This document shows positions 53,843 through 62,253 of a stretch of DNA of 64,000 nucleotides, in pieces. The stretch is from Acidobacteria bacterium RIFCSPLOWO2_12_FULL_68_19. Lineage in GTDB: Bacteria; Acidobacteriota; Vicinamibacteria; Vicinamibacterales; UBA2999. The notes under the pieces were generated by a model. It ran no database searches. It saw only the letters and a list, made by a program, of their open reading frames with translations, and was not told the origin of the DNA. A program made the translations under genes and the position numbers. Where the stretch lies: positions 132,795-196,794 of the forward strand of contig MELF01000010.1 in the NCBI GenBank assembly GCA_001767525.1. Reading direction: 5' to 3'. Positions within the stretch are counted from its first letter, which is position 1. The number at the start of each line of letters is the position of its first letter.

Positions 53843-54912
53843 CCAATCTCCGCACGATCTTCGCGCGCGCCACGCTCGCCTGCGCGTCGGCTGCGGCGGC
53901 CCTGGCAGCGGCCGAGGCGGCAACCCGCATGGTCCTCCCGCAGGACGTGGGACTTCGCGCGCCCTGGTACCAAAGTCATCCGATCTACCGGTTCCGGCAC
54001 TACCCCGACATGGACGAGATGCGACACTGGGGCACGCCGTACCGCCTGCGCACGAACAACCAGGGCCTGCGGGCCGATCGCGACGAGCCGTACCGCTCCC
54101 CCGAAGAGATCCGCGTCGTGGTTCACGGCGACTCCATGACGCTGGGCGTCGGCATCGACAACAGCGAGACCTTCGTCCAGCGCCTCGAGACGGCGTTGCG
54201 CCGCCGCGATGCCCGGGTCGACGTCTTGAATCTCGGCGTCAGCGGGCATGGCCCGGACAACGAGTACCTGTTGTTCGTCGAGGAGAGCCTGAGGTACTCG
54301 CCACGGATCTGCGTCGTGGCTGTGTCGCTCATGAACGATCTGGACGATCTGACGCGGCCCGATACCGCTTTCCATCTCGACGATGAGCGGCTCACCTACA
54401 TTCCGTTCGAGCCTCCCGTCTCGAAGAGACTGGCCGAGAGCTCGCTGTACCGCTGGGTGGCGAGCCGTTCACATCTGCTGATCGCGATTCGCTATGCGCT
54501 GTTCGATCTGCCCGAGTACGCGCGCATCGAGGCGGCCGTGGCGAGCCAGCCTCCTCCGCTATCGCTCGCCGTGGCGATCTACCGCGAGTTCGTTTCGGCC
54601 GTCAGGAACGAGCGCGCGGTGCCCGTGATCCTGTTGCTGCCGTCCATGGAGGAGGTCGCTTACCGGCGCGCGATCACGACGGAACGGCCGAAAGCCTCCT
54701 CCATGCTGCTGCGTGAGGCGCTCACCGAGCTCTGCGCGTCGCTCGGCGTGGTCTGCATCGACGCGCTGGACGCGATTGCCGGAAGTCGCGTGCCCTTCGA
54801 CGCGCTGTTCATCCCGGGCGACGATCACTACACCGCAGAGGGGCATCGAATCATCGCCGCACTCCTCGAGGAGCCGGTCGCGGCCGCGCTCGAGGACCTG
54901 GGTCCCCGATGA
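53839..54912 (+). CDS. SGNH/GDSL hydrolase-like protein, probable CTG start
   Basis: A 357-residue protein with an N-terminal membrane or signal segment (ATLACASAAAALAAAEAA) and an SGNH domain. The nucleophile is in VVHGDSMTLG (near residue 99), followed by LNLGVSGHGPDNEY and the catalytic Asp-His pair in GDDHYTAEGH. The first conventional start (ATG 53929) would remove the whole N-terminal helix. CTG 53839, overlapping the upstream stop as CTGA, keeps it. Likely a periplasmic esterase or acyl transferase acting on the polymer. Confidence 0.75.
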   Translation: MTNLRTIFARATLACASAAAALAAAEAATRMVLPQDVGLRAPWYQSHPIYRFRHYPDMDEMRHWGTPYRLRTNNQGLRADRDEPYRSPEEIRVVVHGDSMTLGVGIDNSETFVQRLETALRRRDARVDVLNLGVSGHGPDNEYLLFVEESLRYSPRICVVAVSLMNDLDDLTRPDTAFHLDDERLTYIPFEPPVSKRLAESSLYRWVASRSHLLIAIRYALFDLPEYARIEAAVASQPPPLSLAVAIYREFVSAVRNERAVPVILLLPSMEEVAYRRAITTERPKASSMLLREALTELCASLGVVCIDALDAIAGSRVPFDALFIPGDDHYTAEGHRIIAALLEEPVAAALEDLGPR

Positions 54913-56153
54913 CACAGCCGATCCGCATCCTGCGCGTCATCGGCCGCTACGCGCCGGCGTGGCAATACGGTGGAAGCGTCAGGTACAGTCACGACCTCGA
55001 CGCGGCGCTCGCGCGTCAGGGCTTCAGCCTGACCGTCTACACCTCCGATCAGATCGACGGATCGCGTCGCGCTCCCCTCCGGCGGGAAACGCTTGGAGCA
55101 GTCGACGTGCACCGCTTCCCCACCCCCTGGAACTACGCGGCGGACCGGGCGCAGTGGCTGGCGATGTATCCGCTGGGCCTCCGGCAGGCCCTGCATGAGC
55201 GCGTGACCGAGTTCGACCTCCTGCACGTCACCGAGGGACGAGCGGCGCACGTCCGGTGGGCCTTCGACGCCGCCCGGCGAGCGGGGGTGCCCATCGTCTG
55301 GTCGCCTCTTGGAGCGCTGGCCGATGGCGTCGGCCTGCGGCGGCCGTACCGCCGGCTGTACGACCGCCTGCATCGCACGCGGCGGCTCATGAGTGAGGCG
55401 CGGATCGTAATCGCCCAGTCCCCCCACGAGGCGTCCGTGGTCGAGCGGCTGGGTGCGTGGCCCTCCCGGATCCGCATCATCGGTCTGGGCGTCGACGAAC
55501 GAGCGTTCCAAACGTTGCCGCCGCGAGGAGCGCTGCGGGACGGCCTCGGTATCGGGCGTTCGCAGCCGATGATCCTCTTCCTCGGCAGATTTCATCCAGC
55601 CAAGGGGCTCGACGTACTCCTGCGGTCCGTCGCCATTGCCCGACGGCGGTACCCCGACCTGCAGCTCGTGCTGATCGGTTGGGACGACGGCGCGCTGCGG
55701 ACGGTCGAGCGCGTGGCACGCGCGCTGGACCTGGGGAACGCCCTGCGCATTCTGCCGCCCGCCTTCGACCGCGCCCGGCTGCAGGCGTACGTCGATGCCG
55801 ACGCGTTCGCGGCCTCGCTGACGATCTACGAAGAAACGTCGCTCGCGGCCATGGAAGCGCTCGCGTGCGGCACGCCGTGCGTGCTCAGCCGGCAGTGCGA
55901 GATTCCCGGCCTCGAGGCGACCGGCGGCGGCCGTGTCGCGAACTGCGATCCGGAGGCGTTCGCCGCAGCCCTCGTCGCGGTACTGTCCGACCCCGCGCGC
56001 GTGGCCCACGCGGCGGCGGCCCGCCGCTGGATCCTGGCGGCGCACGCCATCGACCGGGTCGCATCGGCCCACGCAGTGGCATTTCGCGAGGCTGTTGGCG
56101 CAGCGGGTGACTGGCCCGCGGGCGTCGCGGCCGGGCGCGCGTCCTCCTGGTAG
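54909..56153 (+). CDS. Family 4 glycosyltransferase
   Basis: A 414-residue GT-B transferase starting RILRVIGRYAPAWQYGGSVR with the donor-acceptor glycine loop, then LFLGRFHPAKGLDVLLRSV and IYEETSLAAMEALACGTPCVLS in the donor domain. The E-x7-E pair reads EETSLAAME. It is coupled to the upstream gene through ATGA. It probably adds a residue of the repeat unit. Confidence 0.87.
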   Translation: MTQPIRILRVIGRYAPAWQYGGSVRYSHDLDAALARQGFSLTVYTSDQIDGSRRAPLRRETLGAVDVHRFPTPWNYAADRAQWLAMYPLGLRQALHERVTEFDLLHVTEGRAAHVRWAFDAARRAGVPIVWSPLGALADGVGLRRPYRRLYDRLHRTRRLMSEARIVIAQSPHEASVVERLGAWPSRIRIIGLGVDERAFQTLPPRGALRDGLGIGRSQPMILFLGRFHPAKGLDVLLRSVAIARRRYPDLQLVLIGWDDGALRTVERVARALDLGNALRILPPAFDRARLQAYVDADAFAASLTIYEETSLAAMEALACGTPCVLSRQCEIPGLEATGGGRVANCDPEAFAAALVAVLSDPARVAHAAAARRWILAAHAIDRVASAHAVAFREAVGAAGDWPAGVAAGRASSW

Positions 56154-56157
56154 AGCC

Positions 56158-57372
56158 GTGGCATCTGCTCCTCGCGTCATCTTCTGGGACAACGTGCCCG
56201 CCCCGTACGGCGTCGAACAATACAACGCGCTGGCCGACAGGCGCAGCCTCGACTTCACCGTGTGGTATTCGCAGCGGACCGTCCCCGATCGGCGATGGGA
56301 CGTCAAGGAGGCCGACTGGCGGTTCACCGGCGTCTATATCGAAGACCCGTCGCGCGGACGGGCGGGAGCCGCCCGTTTCGCCGAGCGCTGCCGCGCCGCC
56401 AGACCCGACCTGATCGTGTGCCTGTATCACGAGCGCCCGTTCGTCGCCGGCCATCCGATGCTCAAGGCGCTCGGCATTCGGGTCGTCCTGGTGGTCGAGG
56501 CGTCGTTCGACGCGTGGGTGCGCCGGTCGGTGTGGAAGGAGATCGCGAAGTCGGTCCTGTTCAGGTCCGCCGACGCGGCGCACGCCGGCCCGGGCGCTGT
56601 CGCCTACGCTCGGCGCTACGGTTTCCCTCAGGATCGGATCTTCGTCGTCAGGCTGACCACGGACGTGGCGCACTTCGGTCGAGCCCTGCCGCCAGAGGGG
56701 CGCCTGCGCCTGCGCACCCGTCTCGGTGTCGGCGGGTGTGTCTTCCTCTACGTCGGACGGCTCTGGAAGCCGAAGGGCGTGCTCTTCCTGCTCGAGGCCT
56801 TCAGGCAGGTGCGTCAGCGCTATCCCGAGAGCTCACTGCTGCTGGTGGGCGACGGCGTCGACGAGAGCGCCATTCGCGAGGCGGCACGCGGCGCCGACGG
56901 AATCGTGTTCTGGCCGTTCGTCCAACGGACCGAGCTGCCGGCGTACTATGCGGCGGCCGATGTCTTCGTCTTCCCGACGCTCGGCGATCCCCACGGCCAC
57001 GTCGTCGAAGAAGCGCACGCCGCCGGGTTGCCGGTCGTCGCGACCGACGCCGCGGGCGACGTGCGGAATCGGGTGAAAGACGAGGTGAGCGGATTCGTCG
57101 TCCCCGCGGCCGATTCCGCGGCGCTCGCCGAGCGCATGGGTATTCTTGCTGCGGACGCCGCACTGCGCCGATCGATGGGACAGCAGGGGCGGGAGCGGGT
57201 GAAAGCCTGGGGACACGAGACGTACGTCTCAGAGATCGAGCGCCTCGTGCACGGGTGCCTCGCGGCGCCGCGCCGCGCGACGCTCGCGGCCGGCGCGATG
57301 TCCGCCCTCGGCCACCTGATGCTTCAGGCCGCCGGCTGGACCGGACCGCAGGTCCAGCGCGAGTTCACGTAG
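56158..57372 (+). CDS. Family 4 glycosyltransferase
   Basis: A 404-residue GT-B transferase. GTG 56158 opens on APRVIFWDNVPAPYGVEQYNA, the first Rossmann strand; longer upstream reading overlaps the previous gene entirely and is rejected. Donor motifs are LYVGRLWKPKGVLFLLEAF and PTLGDPHGHVVEEAHAAGLPVVATDAAG. The last 49 bases overlap the 3' end of the opposite-strand methyltransferase. It closes the long plus-strand polysaccharide run. Confidence 0.86.
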   Translation: MASAPRVIFWDNVPAPYGVEQYNALADRRSLDFTVWYSQRTVPDRRWDVKEADWRFTGVYIEDPSRGRAGAARFAERCRAARPDLIVCLYHERPFVAGHPMLKALGIRVVLVVEASFDAWVRRSVWKEIAKSVLFRSADAAHAGPGAVAYARRYGFPQDRIFVVRLTTDVAHFGRALPPEGRLRLRTRLGVGGCVFLYVGRLWKPKGVLFLLEAFRQVRQRYPESSLLLVGDGVDESAIREAARGADGIVFWPFVQRTELPAYYAAADVFVFPTLGDPHGHVVEEAHAAGLPVVATDAAGDVRNRVKDEVSGFVVPAADSAALAERMGILAADAALRRSMGQQGRERVKAWGHETYVSEIERLVHGCLAAPRRATLAAGAMSALGHLMLQAAGWTGPQVQREFT

Positions 57373-58034
57373 ACCCAGGCGGAGTTGCTCCGCTGCAGGG
57401 GTATCTCGGCGGACAGCGCCAGCCACTCGTGCCGGCGGATCTGCTGCTCGAAGGGGTTTGCCGCGTCGTATCCGTGGCTGACGACGCGCAGCCGCCGCGG
57501 CGATCGGACGAGCGACGCCTTGACATTGTCGAGCACCGTATCGAGCGTCGCCCCGCTGAACGGGCTCGCGAAGTAGATGATCGTGGCCTCGTCCGGCACG
57601 TCGTACGCTGAGGCATCGGCGGTGACGATGTCGATGCGCGGGCAGGCCAGGCGCGACCGGGCGCGCTCCACGTTGCGGCGTGCCGCGTCGCCGAGCGCCG
57701 GCGACCGCTCGACGCCGATCACCCGCGCAAACGGGTAGAAGGCCGCGGCAATGACGACGCGCCCCTTGCCGCATCCGAAATCGACGAACACGTCCCTGTC
57801 GGGGTCGACCTCCATGGCCCGCATGATTCGGCGGATGTTGCCGTACGTCGACGCCCCGTACTCACTCCACTCAGCGCTCTCGTAGCCGAGCGCCTGCCGC
57901 GAGATCCGCCCGGCGGTCGCAATCCCGAGCGACCGCTCGTAGTACCCCTCCAGGAGCCGCTCCTCCAGGCGGTCCCACACCGCGCGGGACACGCCGGCGA
58001 CGCCCTTCTCCCTAATCCGGCGCAGAACGCCCAT
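57324..58034 (-). CDS. SAM-dependent methyltransferase (class I)
   Basis: A 236-residue protein (from ATG 58034; ATG 58070 would add 12 residues). Motif I is VFVDFGCGKGRVVIAA (about residues 80-95), then VIGVERSP and ATIIYFASPF in the post-I and motif IV places. It belongs to a broad group of small-molecule or protein methyltransferases; the substrate is unknown. It overlaps the upstream GNAT gene by 23 bases and converges with the glycosyltransferase gene. Confidence 0.75.
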   Translation of the reverse strand: MGVLRRIREKGVAGVSRAVWDRLEERLLEGYYERSLGIATAGRISRQALGYESAEWSEYGASTYGNIRRIMRAMEVDPDRDVFVDFGCGKGRVVIAAAFYPFARVIGVERSPALGDAARRNVERARSRLACPRIDIVTADASAYDVPDEATIIYFASPFSGATLDTVLDNVKASLVRSPRRLRVVSHGYDAANPFEQQIRRHEWLALSAEIPLQRSNSAWVYVNSRWTCGPVQPAA

Positions 58035-59136
58035 CGCCGTGCGGCCGGCCGTCAGCGGCCGCTCCTCCATACAGCAGGCTATGCTTCGCTCGCCGGTACG
58101 CGCGCAGCAGGCGCCGTGCCGGGGGACGCAGCAGCCGCGAGTGGCGGATCCAGTCCTCGCTCGAGTGGCGCCATCGATCGACGGTCGCAATCACCGGCAC
58201 GCCACCGACGGTGCCTTCCAGCAGGATCCGGGAGTCGTTCATGAAGACGCGCTTGTACGGATACTCGTCGCAGCCGCCGAGCTCGACCTCCCGCATGCCT
58301 GCCTCCCCCGCGTGCTGAATGATGCGCTGCAGGAGCAGCAGCCCGGGCGAGCACCGCCAGAACCGCCGGTCGTACGCGGGGCACCAGTAGTGCCACACGT
58401 CGCGCGACCGCAATCCCAGATTTGCCGCCACCGGCTCGTCTCCCGCATAGAGCACCGAGAGCATTCCCGCGAAGCTGGCGGTCTGCGTCGCATGGATCCG
58501 CGCGAGCAGCTGGCGCACCCACGGAACGGCAAAAGCGTCGAGATAGCCGTGGGAGCCGTACCGGCGCAGCTTCCAGTCCATGAGCCTGCGAAGCACCGCC
58601 GGATCGTCGCTGTGCGGCTCGAACCGCAGCGGCCCCGCCTTGCGCTCCAGCTTGCGCGACTTGCGGTCGAGCGCCTGAGCGCTCACACCGTGGCGCATGG
58701 TGTCCGCGTACGCACTCCATCCGTCCGAGAGATCGACGACAGCGGAGATCCGCCGGGCGTAGTGAAACGGCTGCCAGGCGGCCTGTGACCCGCGCGCGCG
58801 GGTGAACCTCCACGCCGCCAGGCCGCATGCTCGAACCAGGTCCATCGCACGCCATTCCACGCCGGGCGCAACAATGACGCCCTGGACGTCGTTCAACAAA
58901 CCTCCGACTGGATGGCCGATCGCCAGCCGCGAGTGCTGGTAGGGGAAGAATCCCACCGGGCGGCCGTTCTGCTCGAGGATGCCGACACACACGTCGGTGC
59001 GCGCCATCGCGACGGCCATCGTGAACTCGGGCGACAGGAACGGGCTGCACAGCTCCGGGCTCGCCTGCTGCAACGCCGACCACGCGTGAATGTGCTCGGT
59101 GGCGAGGGCGCGCGCCGGAATGACGGTGACCTTCAT
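58012..59136 (-). CDS. GNAT/FemAB-like acyltransferase (CelD/BcsL type)
   Basis: A 374-residue protein with a duplicated GNAT fold. The N-terminal part has ELCSPFLSPEFTMAVA; the C-terminal half has LSVLYAGDEPVAANLGLRSRDVWHYWCPAYDRRF and SPGLLLLQRII, the layout of the Acetyltransf_6 family found in polysaccharide gene sets. Such proteins acylate or aminoacylate surface sugars. The ATG 59136 start is clear. It forms a minus-strand pair with the methyltransferase. Confidence 0.8.
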   Translation of the reverse strand: MKVTVIPARALATEHIHAWSALQQASPELCSPFLSPEFTMAVAMARTDVCVGILEQNGRPVGFFPYQHSRLAIGHPVGGLLNDVQGVIVAPGVEWRAMDLVRACGLAAWRFTRARGSQAAWQPFHYARRISAVVDLSDGWSAYADTMRHGVSAQALDRKSRKLERKAGPLRFEPHSDDPAVLRRLMDWKLRRYGSHGYLDAFAVPWVRQLLARIHATQTASFAGMLSVLYAGDEPVAANLGLRSRDVWHYWCPAYDRRFWRCSPGLLLLQRIIQHAGEAGMREVELGGCDEYPYKRVFMNDSRILLEGTVGGVPVIATVDRWRHSSEDWIRHSRLLRPPARRLLRAYRRAKHSLLYGGAAADGRPHGDGRSAPD

Positions 59137-59245
59137 AGGGCACGCCTGGCGAGGCGCTCCTGATCAATTCTAAGGCCTGCCGCTTTGTGTGGACGTCGGT
59201 CCATGGTGGCGCTCATAATGAAGCCGTTCAGCAAGGGAGAAGACA

Positions 59246-59434
59246 ATGATTCCACTGGCGCAGGCCCTTGTCGGGCTGTCAGGCGTGGCGTTCGTCCTCG
59301 CCGTCATCACCAACTTCGGCGTCGAGTCCCTGAGTTTCACGTCGTCGGAGGGCTACTCGCGCGCGGCCGCGAATCTGGCCCTGATCGCGCTCGCGCTGGT
59401 GCTCTGCTTCCGGAACGGCGCGCGGACGCGCTGA
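59246..59434 (+). CDS. Small two-helix membrane protein
   Basis: A 62-residue hydrophobic protein with membrane segments at about residues 4-24 and 38-55 separated by a polar loop (ESLSFTSSEGYSRA). AAGGGAG lies nine bases before ATG 59246. I do not recognise the family. Bases 59137-59245, shared with the divergent GNAT gene, include CATAAT at 59214-59219 but no clear -35 partner. Confidence 0.5.
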   Translation: MIPLAQALVGLSGVAFVLAVITNFGVESLSFTSSEGYSRAAANLALIALALVLCFRNGARTR

Positions 59435-59521
59435 GTCTCGATCGCAGGCTGGCAGCCGAACCGGCGACCAGCCGACCTTGCGGCCGGCCGGTGAACCGGG
59501 GATACTGGTCGAGTCCCCTCG

Positions 59522-60094
59522 ATGAGCGCGAGCTTCACCGTCGCCGGATACCTCGATGCCCACAGCCACCTGGCTGGAAAGCTCGATCTCGAAGCGGTCC
59601 AGACGGGCGTTGACGTCGTCAGAGCGGCTTTCGAGGCGGGCAGACAGATCATCACCTGCGGCAACGGCGGCAGCGCGTACGCCGCGTCGCACTTCATCAC
59701 CGACTGGAACAAGATGGTGAACCTCGCGACCGGCCGCAAGTGTCGCGGGATGTCGCTCTGCGACAACATCGGCCTCGTCACGGCGTTTGCGAATGACGCC
59801 GCGTTCGACGAGATCTTCGCGGGCCAGCTCCGGGCCATTCTCGAGCCCGGCGATCTCGTGATTGCCGTCAGCGGCAGCGGCAACTCACCGAACGTGGTGC
59901 GGGCGGTCGAGTACGCCAACGCACACGGAGCGGAAACCCTGGCCGTGGTCGGCTACGACGGGGGCCGTCTGAAACAGACGGCGAAGCATGCCGTCTGGAT
60001 TCCCTCCTTCGACATGCAGCTCTGCGAGGAATTCCACCTGATGTTCGGTCACATGGTGATGAAGGCGCTGTGCGGCGCCCGTATCGAGGACTAG
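59522..60094 (+). CDS. gmhA: Sedoheptulose-7-phosphate isomerase GmhA, canonical
   Basis: A 190-residue SIS-domain isomerase with CGNGGSAYAASHF (residues 46-58), VSGSGNSPNV, and the catalytic-site MQLCEEFHLMFGH near the C-terminus, all as in E. coli GmhA. It makes D-glycero-D-manno-heptose 7-phosphate. It is unlinked by 22 kb from the hdd cluster, whose own SIS protein is less canonical. Its TAG stop shares the palindrome CTAG (60091-60094) with the stop of the convergent aminotransferase. Confidence 0.9.
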   Translation: MSASFTVAGYLDAHSHLAGKLDLEAVQTGVDVVRAAFEAGRQIITCGNGGSAYAASHFITDWNKMVNLATGRKCRGMSLCDNIGLVTAFANDAAFDEIFAGQLRAILEPGDLVIAVSGSGNSPNVVRAVEYANAHGAETLAVVGYDGGRLKQTAKHAVWIPSFDMQLCEEFHLMFGHMVMKALCGARIED

Positions 60095-61221
60095 GAGCCG
60101 AGCCGTACCGTCGCCAGCGCCTCGAGCAACGTCCCGCAGACGCGGTCCTGCTCGGCATTCGTGAGCGACGGGTACATCGGAAGCGAGAAGATTTCCCGCG
60201 CCGCCTGCTCCGTCCGCGGAAGCGACCCTTCCCCGCCGCCGAAGTGCGCGTATGCCGGCATCAGATGGATCGGCCACGGATAGTGGATCCCCACCGAGAT
60301 GCCGTGGCCTTTGAGCGCCTCCACGATGGTCGCCCGCGCCGGATGGCGGACAACGTAGAGATGATAGACGTGGGTGCTGCCCGGCCCGACCGCCGGCAGC
60401 ATCAGGCCCGAGCCGCATAGCTGCTCGTCGTACCGCCGGGCCAGATCGCGGCGCCGCGCGATGTAGGCGTCGATTCGGCGCAGCTTGCGGCGCAGGATCT
60501 CCGCGTGCAGCTCGTCGAGGCGCGAGTTGCAGCCGTGCTCTTCCGCGTAGTAAGACCCGTCGGTGCCGTACACGCGCAGCCGCCGCAGCCGCGCCGCGAG
60601 CGCCTCGTCTCCGGTGACGATCATCCCGCCGTCCCCGTACGCACCGAGAATCTTCGTCGGATAGAACGAACACGCCGCCATCTGCCCCATCGATCCGGCG
60701 CGCCGGCCGCGAAACTCGGCCCCCGTGCTCTGGGCGCAGTCCTCGAGCACCGCGACGGCCTGCCGCGCCGCCACTGCCTGCACGCCGTCCATGTCGACGC
60801 ACTGCCCGAACAGGTGCACCGGGATGATGCAGCGCGTGCGGGGCGTCACGGCGGCCTCCAGCCGCGACAGGTCCATGAGATACGTGTCGGGCTCGATGTC
60901 GACAAAACGCGGCGTCCCGCCGGCCGACACGATCGCAGATACGGTCGGGATCGCGGTGTTGGAGGTGGTAATCACCTCATCGCCAGGACGAAGGTCGAGC
61001 GCGCGCAACGCCAGCGTCAGCGCATCCGTGCCGCTATTGACGCCGACGCCGTGGCGAACGCCGCAGTAGGCGGCGAACTCCTGCTCGAACGCCTTGACGC
61101 TCTCACCGAGGATCAGGCGTCCGGATCGGCACACCCGGTCGACGGCCGCCAGGACATCGTCCCGCTCGGCCTCGTACTCGCGCCGATAGTCCCAGACCGG
61201 AATCGACATGCCACCGTTCAT
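60091..61221 (-). CDS. DegT/DnrJ/EryC1 sugar aminotransferase
   Basis: A 376-residue PLP-dependent enzyme that aminates keto-sugars on nucleotide carriers. It has NSGTDALTLAL, the PLP aspartate in LEDCAQSTGAEF, and the Schiff-base lysine in SFYPTKILGAYGDGG (near residue 192). The end has GIHYPWPIHLMPAY, typical of the family. ATG 61221 or ATG 61209 may start it. A product such as an amino-deoxy sugar for the surface polymer is likely. Confidence 0.9.
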   Translation of the reverse strand: MNGGMSIPVWDYRREYEAERDDVLAAVDRVCRSGRLILGESVKAFEQEFAAYCGVRHGVGVNSGTDALTLALRALDLRPGDEVITTSNTAIPTVSAIVSAGGTPRFVDIEPDTYLMDLSRLEAAVTPRTRCIIPVHLFGQCVDMDGVQAVAARQAVAVLEDCAQSTGAEFRGRRAGSMGQMAACSFYPTKILGAYGDGGMIVTGDEALAARLRRLRVYGTDGSYYAEEHGCNSRLDELHAEILRRKLRRIDAYIARRRDLARRYDEQLCGSGLMLPAVGPGSTHVYHLYVVRHPARATIVEALKGHGISVGIHYPWPIHLMPAYAHFGGGEGSLPRTEQAAREIFSLPMYPSLTNAEQDRVCGTLLEALATVRLGS

Positions 61222-61263
61222 TATTCATCGGATCCCGGACCGTGCAGGTCGCCGTCAGATGCC

Positions 61264-61269
61264 GATAAT
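61264..61269 (+). promoter_or_regulatory. -10-like box just before the DNA methyltransferase start
   Basis: GATAAT lies six bases before GTG 61276. Transcription from it would begin at the start codon. A GGAGG overlaps the space but is only one base from the GTG, too close for a normal Shine-Dalgarno site. The -35 region is weak, so the call is tentative. Confidence 0.35.
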
Positions 61270-61275
61270 GGAGGC

Positions 61276-62253
61276 GTGGGTCGTCCGCTGCTGAAATGGG
61301 CCGGAGGGAAGCGCCAGCTCCTGCCCGTGCTGCGCCGCTACTATCCCGCCCGGTTCGAGCGGTACATCGAGCCGTTCGTCGGCAGCGCCGCCGTTTTCTT
61401 CGACCTGCACGCGGCCGGCCGCTTCGACGGCCCGACGGTGCGCCTGGCCGACGTGAACCCCGATTTGATCGGCTGCTACCGGGCGGTGCGTGACGACCCG
61501 GAGGCGGTGATTACGGCGCTGGCCCCGCTCGAGCGGGAGCATCGCGAGCGGGGCGACGCGTGCTACTACGACGTGCGCGACCGCCGGTTCAACCCGATGC
61601 GCGCATCGCTCGGAGCACCAGGCGCGGCGGCGTATACGCCCGCCCTCGCCGCGATGCTCATCTACCTGAACCGCACGGGGTACAACGGACTGTTTCGGCT
61701 CAACCGGCAGGGCGCGTTCAACGTGCCCGTGGGACGCTACAGCAATCCGAGGATCTGTGACGCCGAGCACGTCCGCACCGTGGCCCGCGCCCTCGCCGCG
61801 CCGGGAGTCTCACTCGACCTGGCGCCGTTCGAGGAGACGCTTGGGGCCGCCGGGCCTGGAGACTTCGTCTACTGCGATCCCCCGTATGCGCCGCTCAGCC
61901 GCACCGCCAGTTTCGCCCAGTACACCGCGCGGGGCTTCGGCGCGCCGGATCACGAGCGCCTGCAGGCCGCGGTGATCGCCGCGGCCGGCCGCGGCGCGAT
62001 CGTGCTCGTGTCGAACTCGAGCGCGCCGGAGATCGAGCGCGCCTACACGGCGCGCGCGGCCCGCCGGGCGGGCCTGCTGGTGCGCCGCGTCCCGGCGCGG
62101 CGCGCGATCAACTCCCGGGCAGCCCTGCGCGGAGCCGTCGACGAGCTCATCATCACGAATGCGCCCGCTCCGTCAGGACAGCTCCGGATGGCCCGGCGAC
62201 TCCCTGGCGAGCACCAGCGCGTGCCACGCGAGCGCGGCGCAGTTGGCGGCTGA
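61276..62253 (+). CDS. Dam-family adenine-specific DNA methyltransferase
   Basis: A 325-residue D12-class N6-adenine methyltransferase. The SAM motif PLLKWAGGKRQLL begins four residues after GTG 61276; YIEPFVGSAAVFF and the catalytic DPPY (in VYCDPPYAPL, about residue 201) are intact. Typical members recognise GATC or similar. The last 30 residues (from APAPSGQ) have no family counterpart and are encoded opposite the 3' end of the next gene with an 81-base overlap. No cognate restriction enzyme is nearby, so it looks solitary. Confidence 0.9.
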   Translation: MGRPLLKWAGGKRQLLPVLRRYYPARFERYIEPFVGSAAVFFDLHAAGRFDGPTVRLADVNPDLIGCYRAVRDDPEAVITALAPLEREHRERGDACYYDVRDRRFNPMRASLGAPGAAAYTPALAAMLIYLNRTGYNGLFRLNRQGAFNVPVGRYSNPRICDAEHVRTVARALAAPGVSLDLAPFEETLGAAGPGDFVYCDPPYAPLSRTASFAQYTARGFGAPDHERLQAAVIAAAGRGAIVLVSNSSAPEIERAYTARAARRAGLLVRRVPARRAINSRAALRGAVDELIITNAPAPSGQLRMARRLPGEHQRVPRERGAVGG

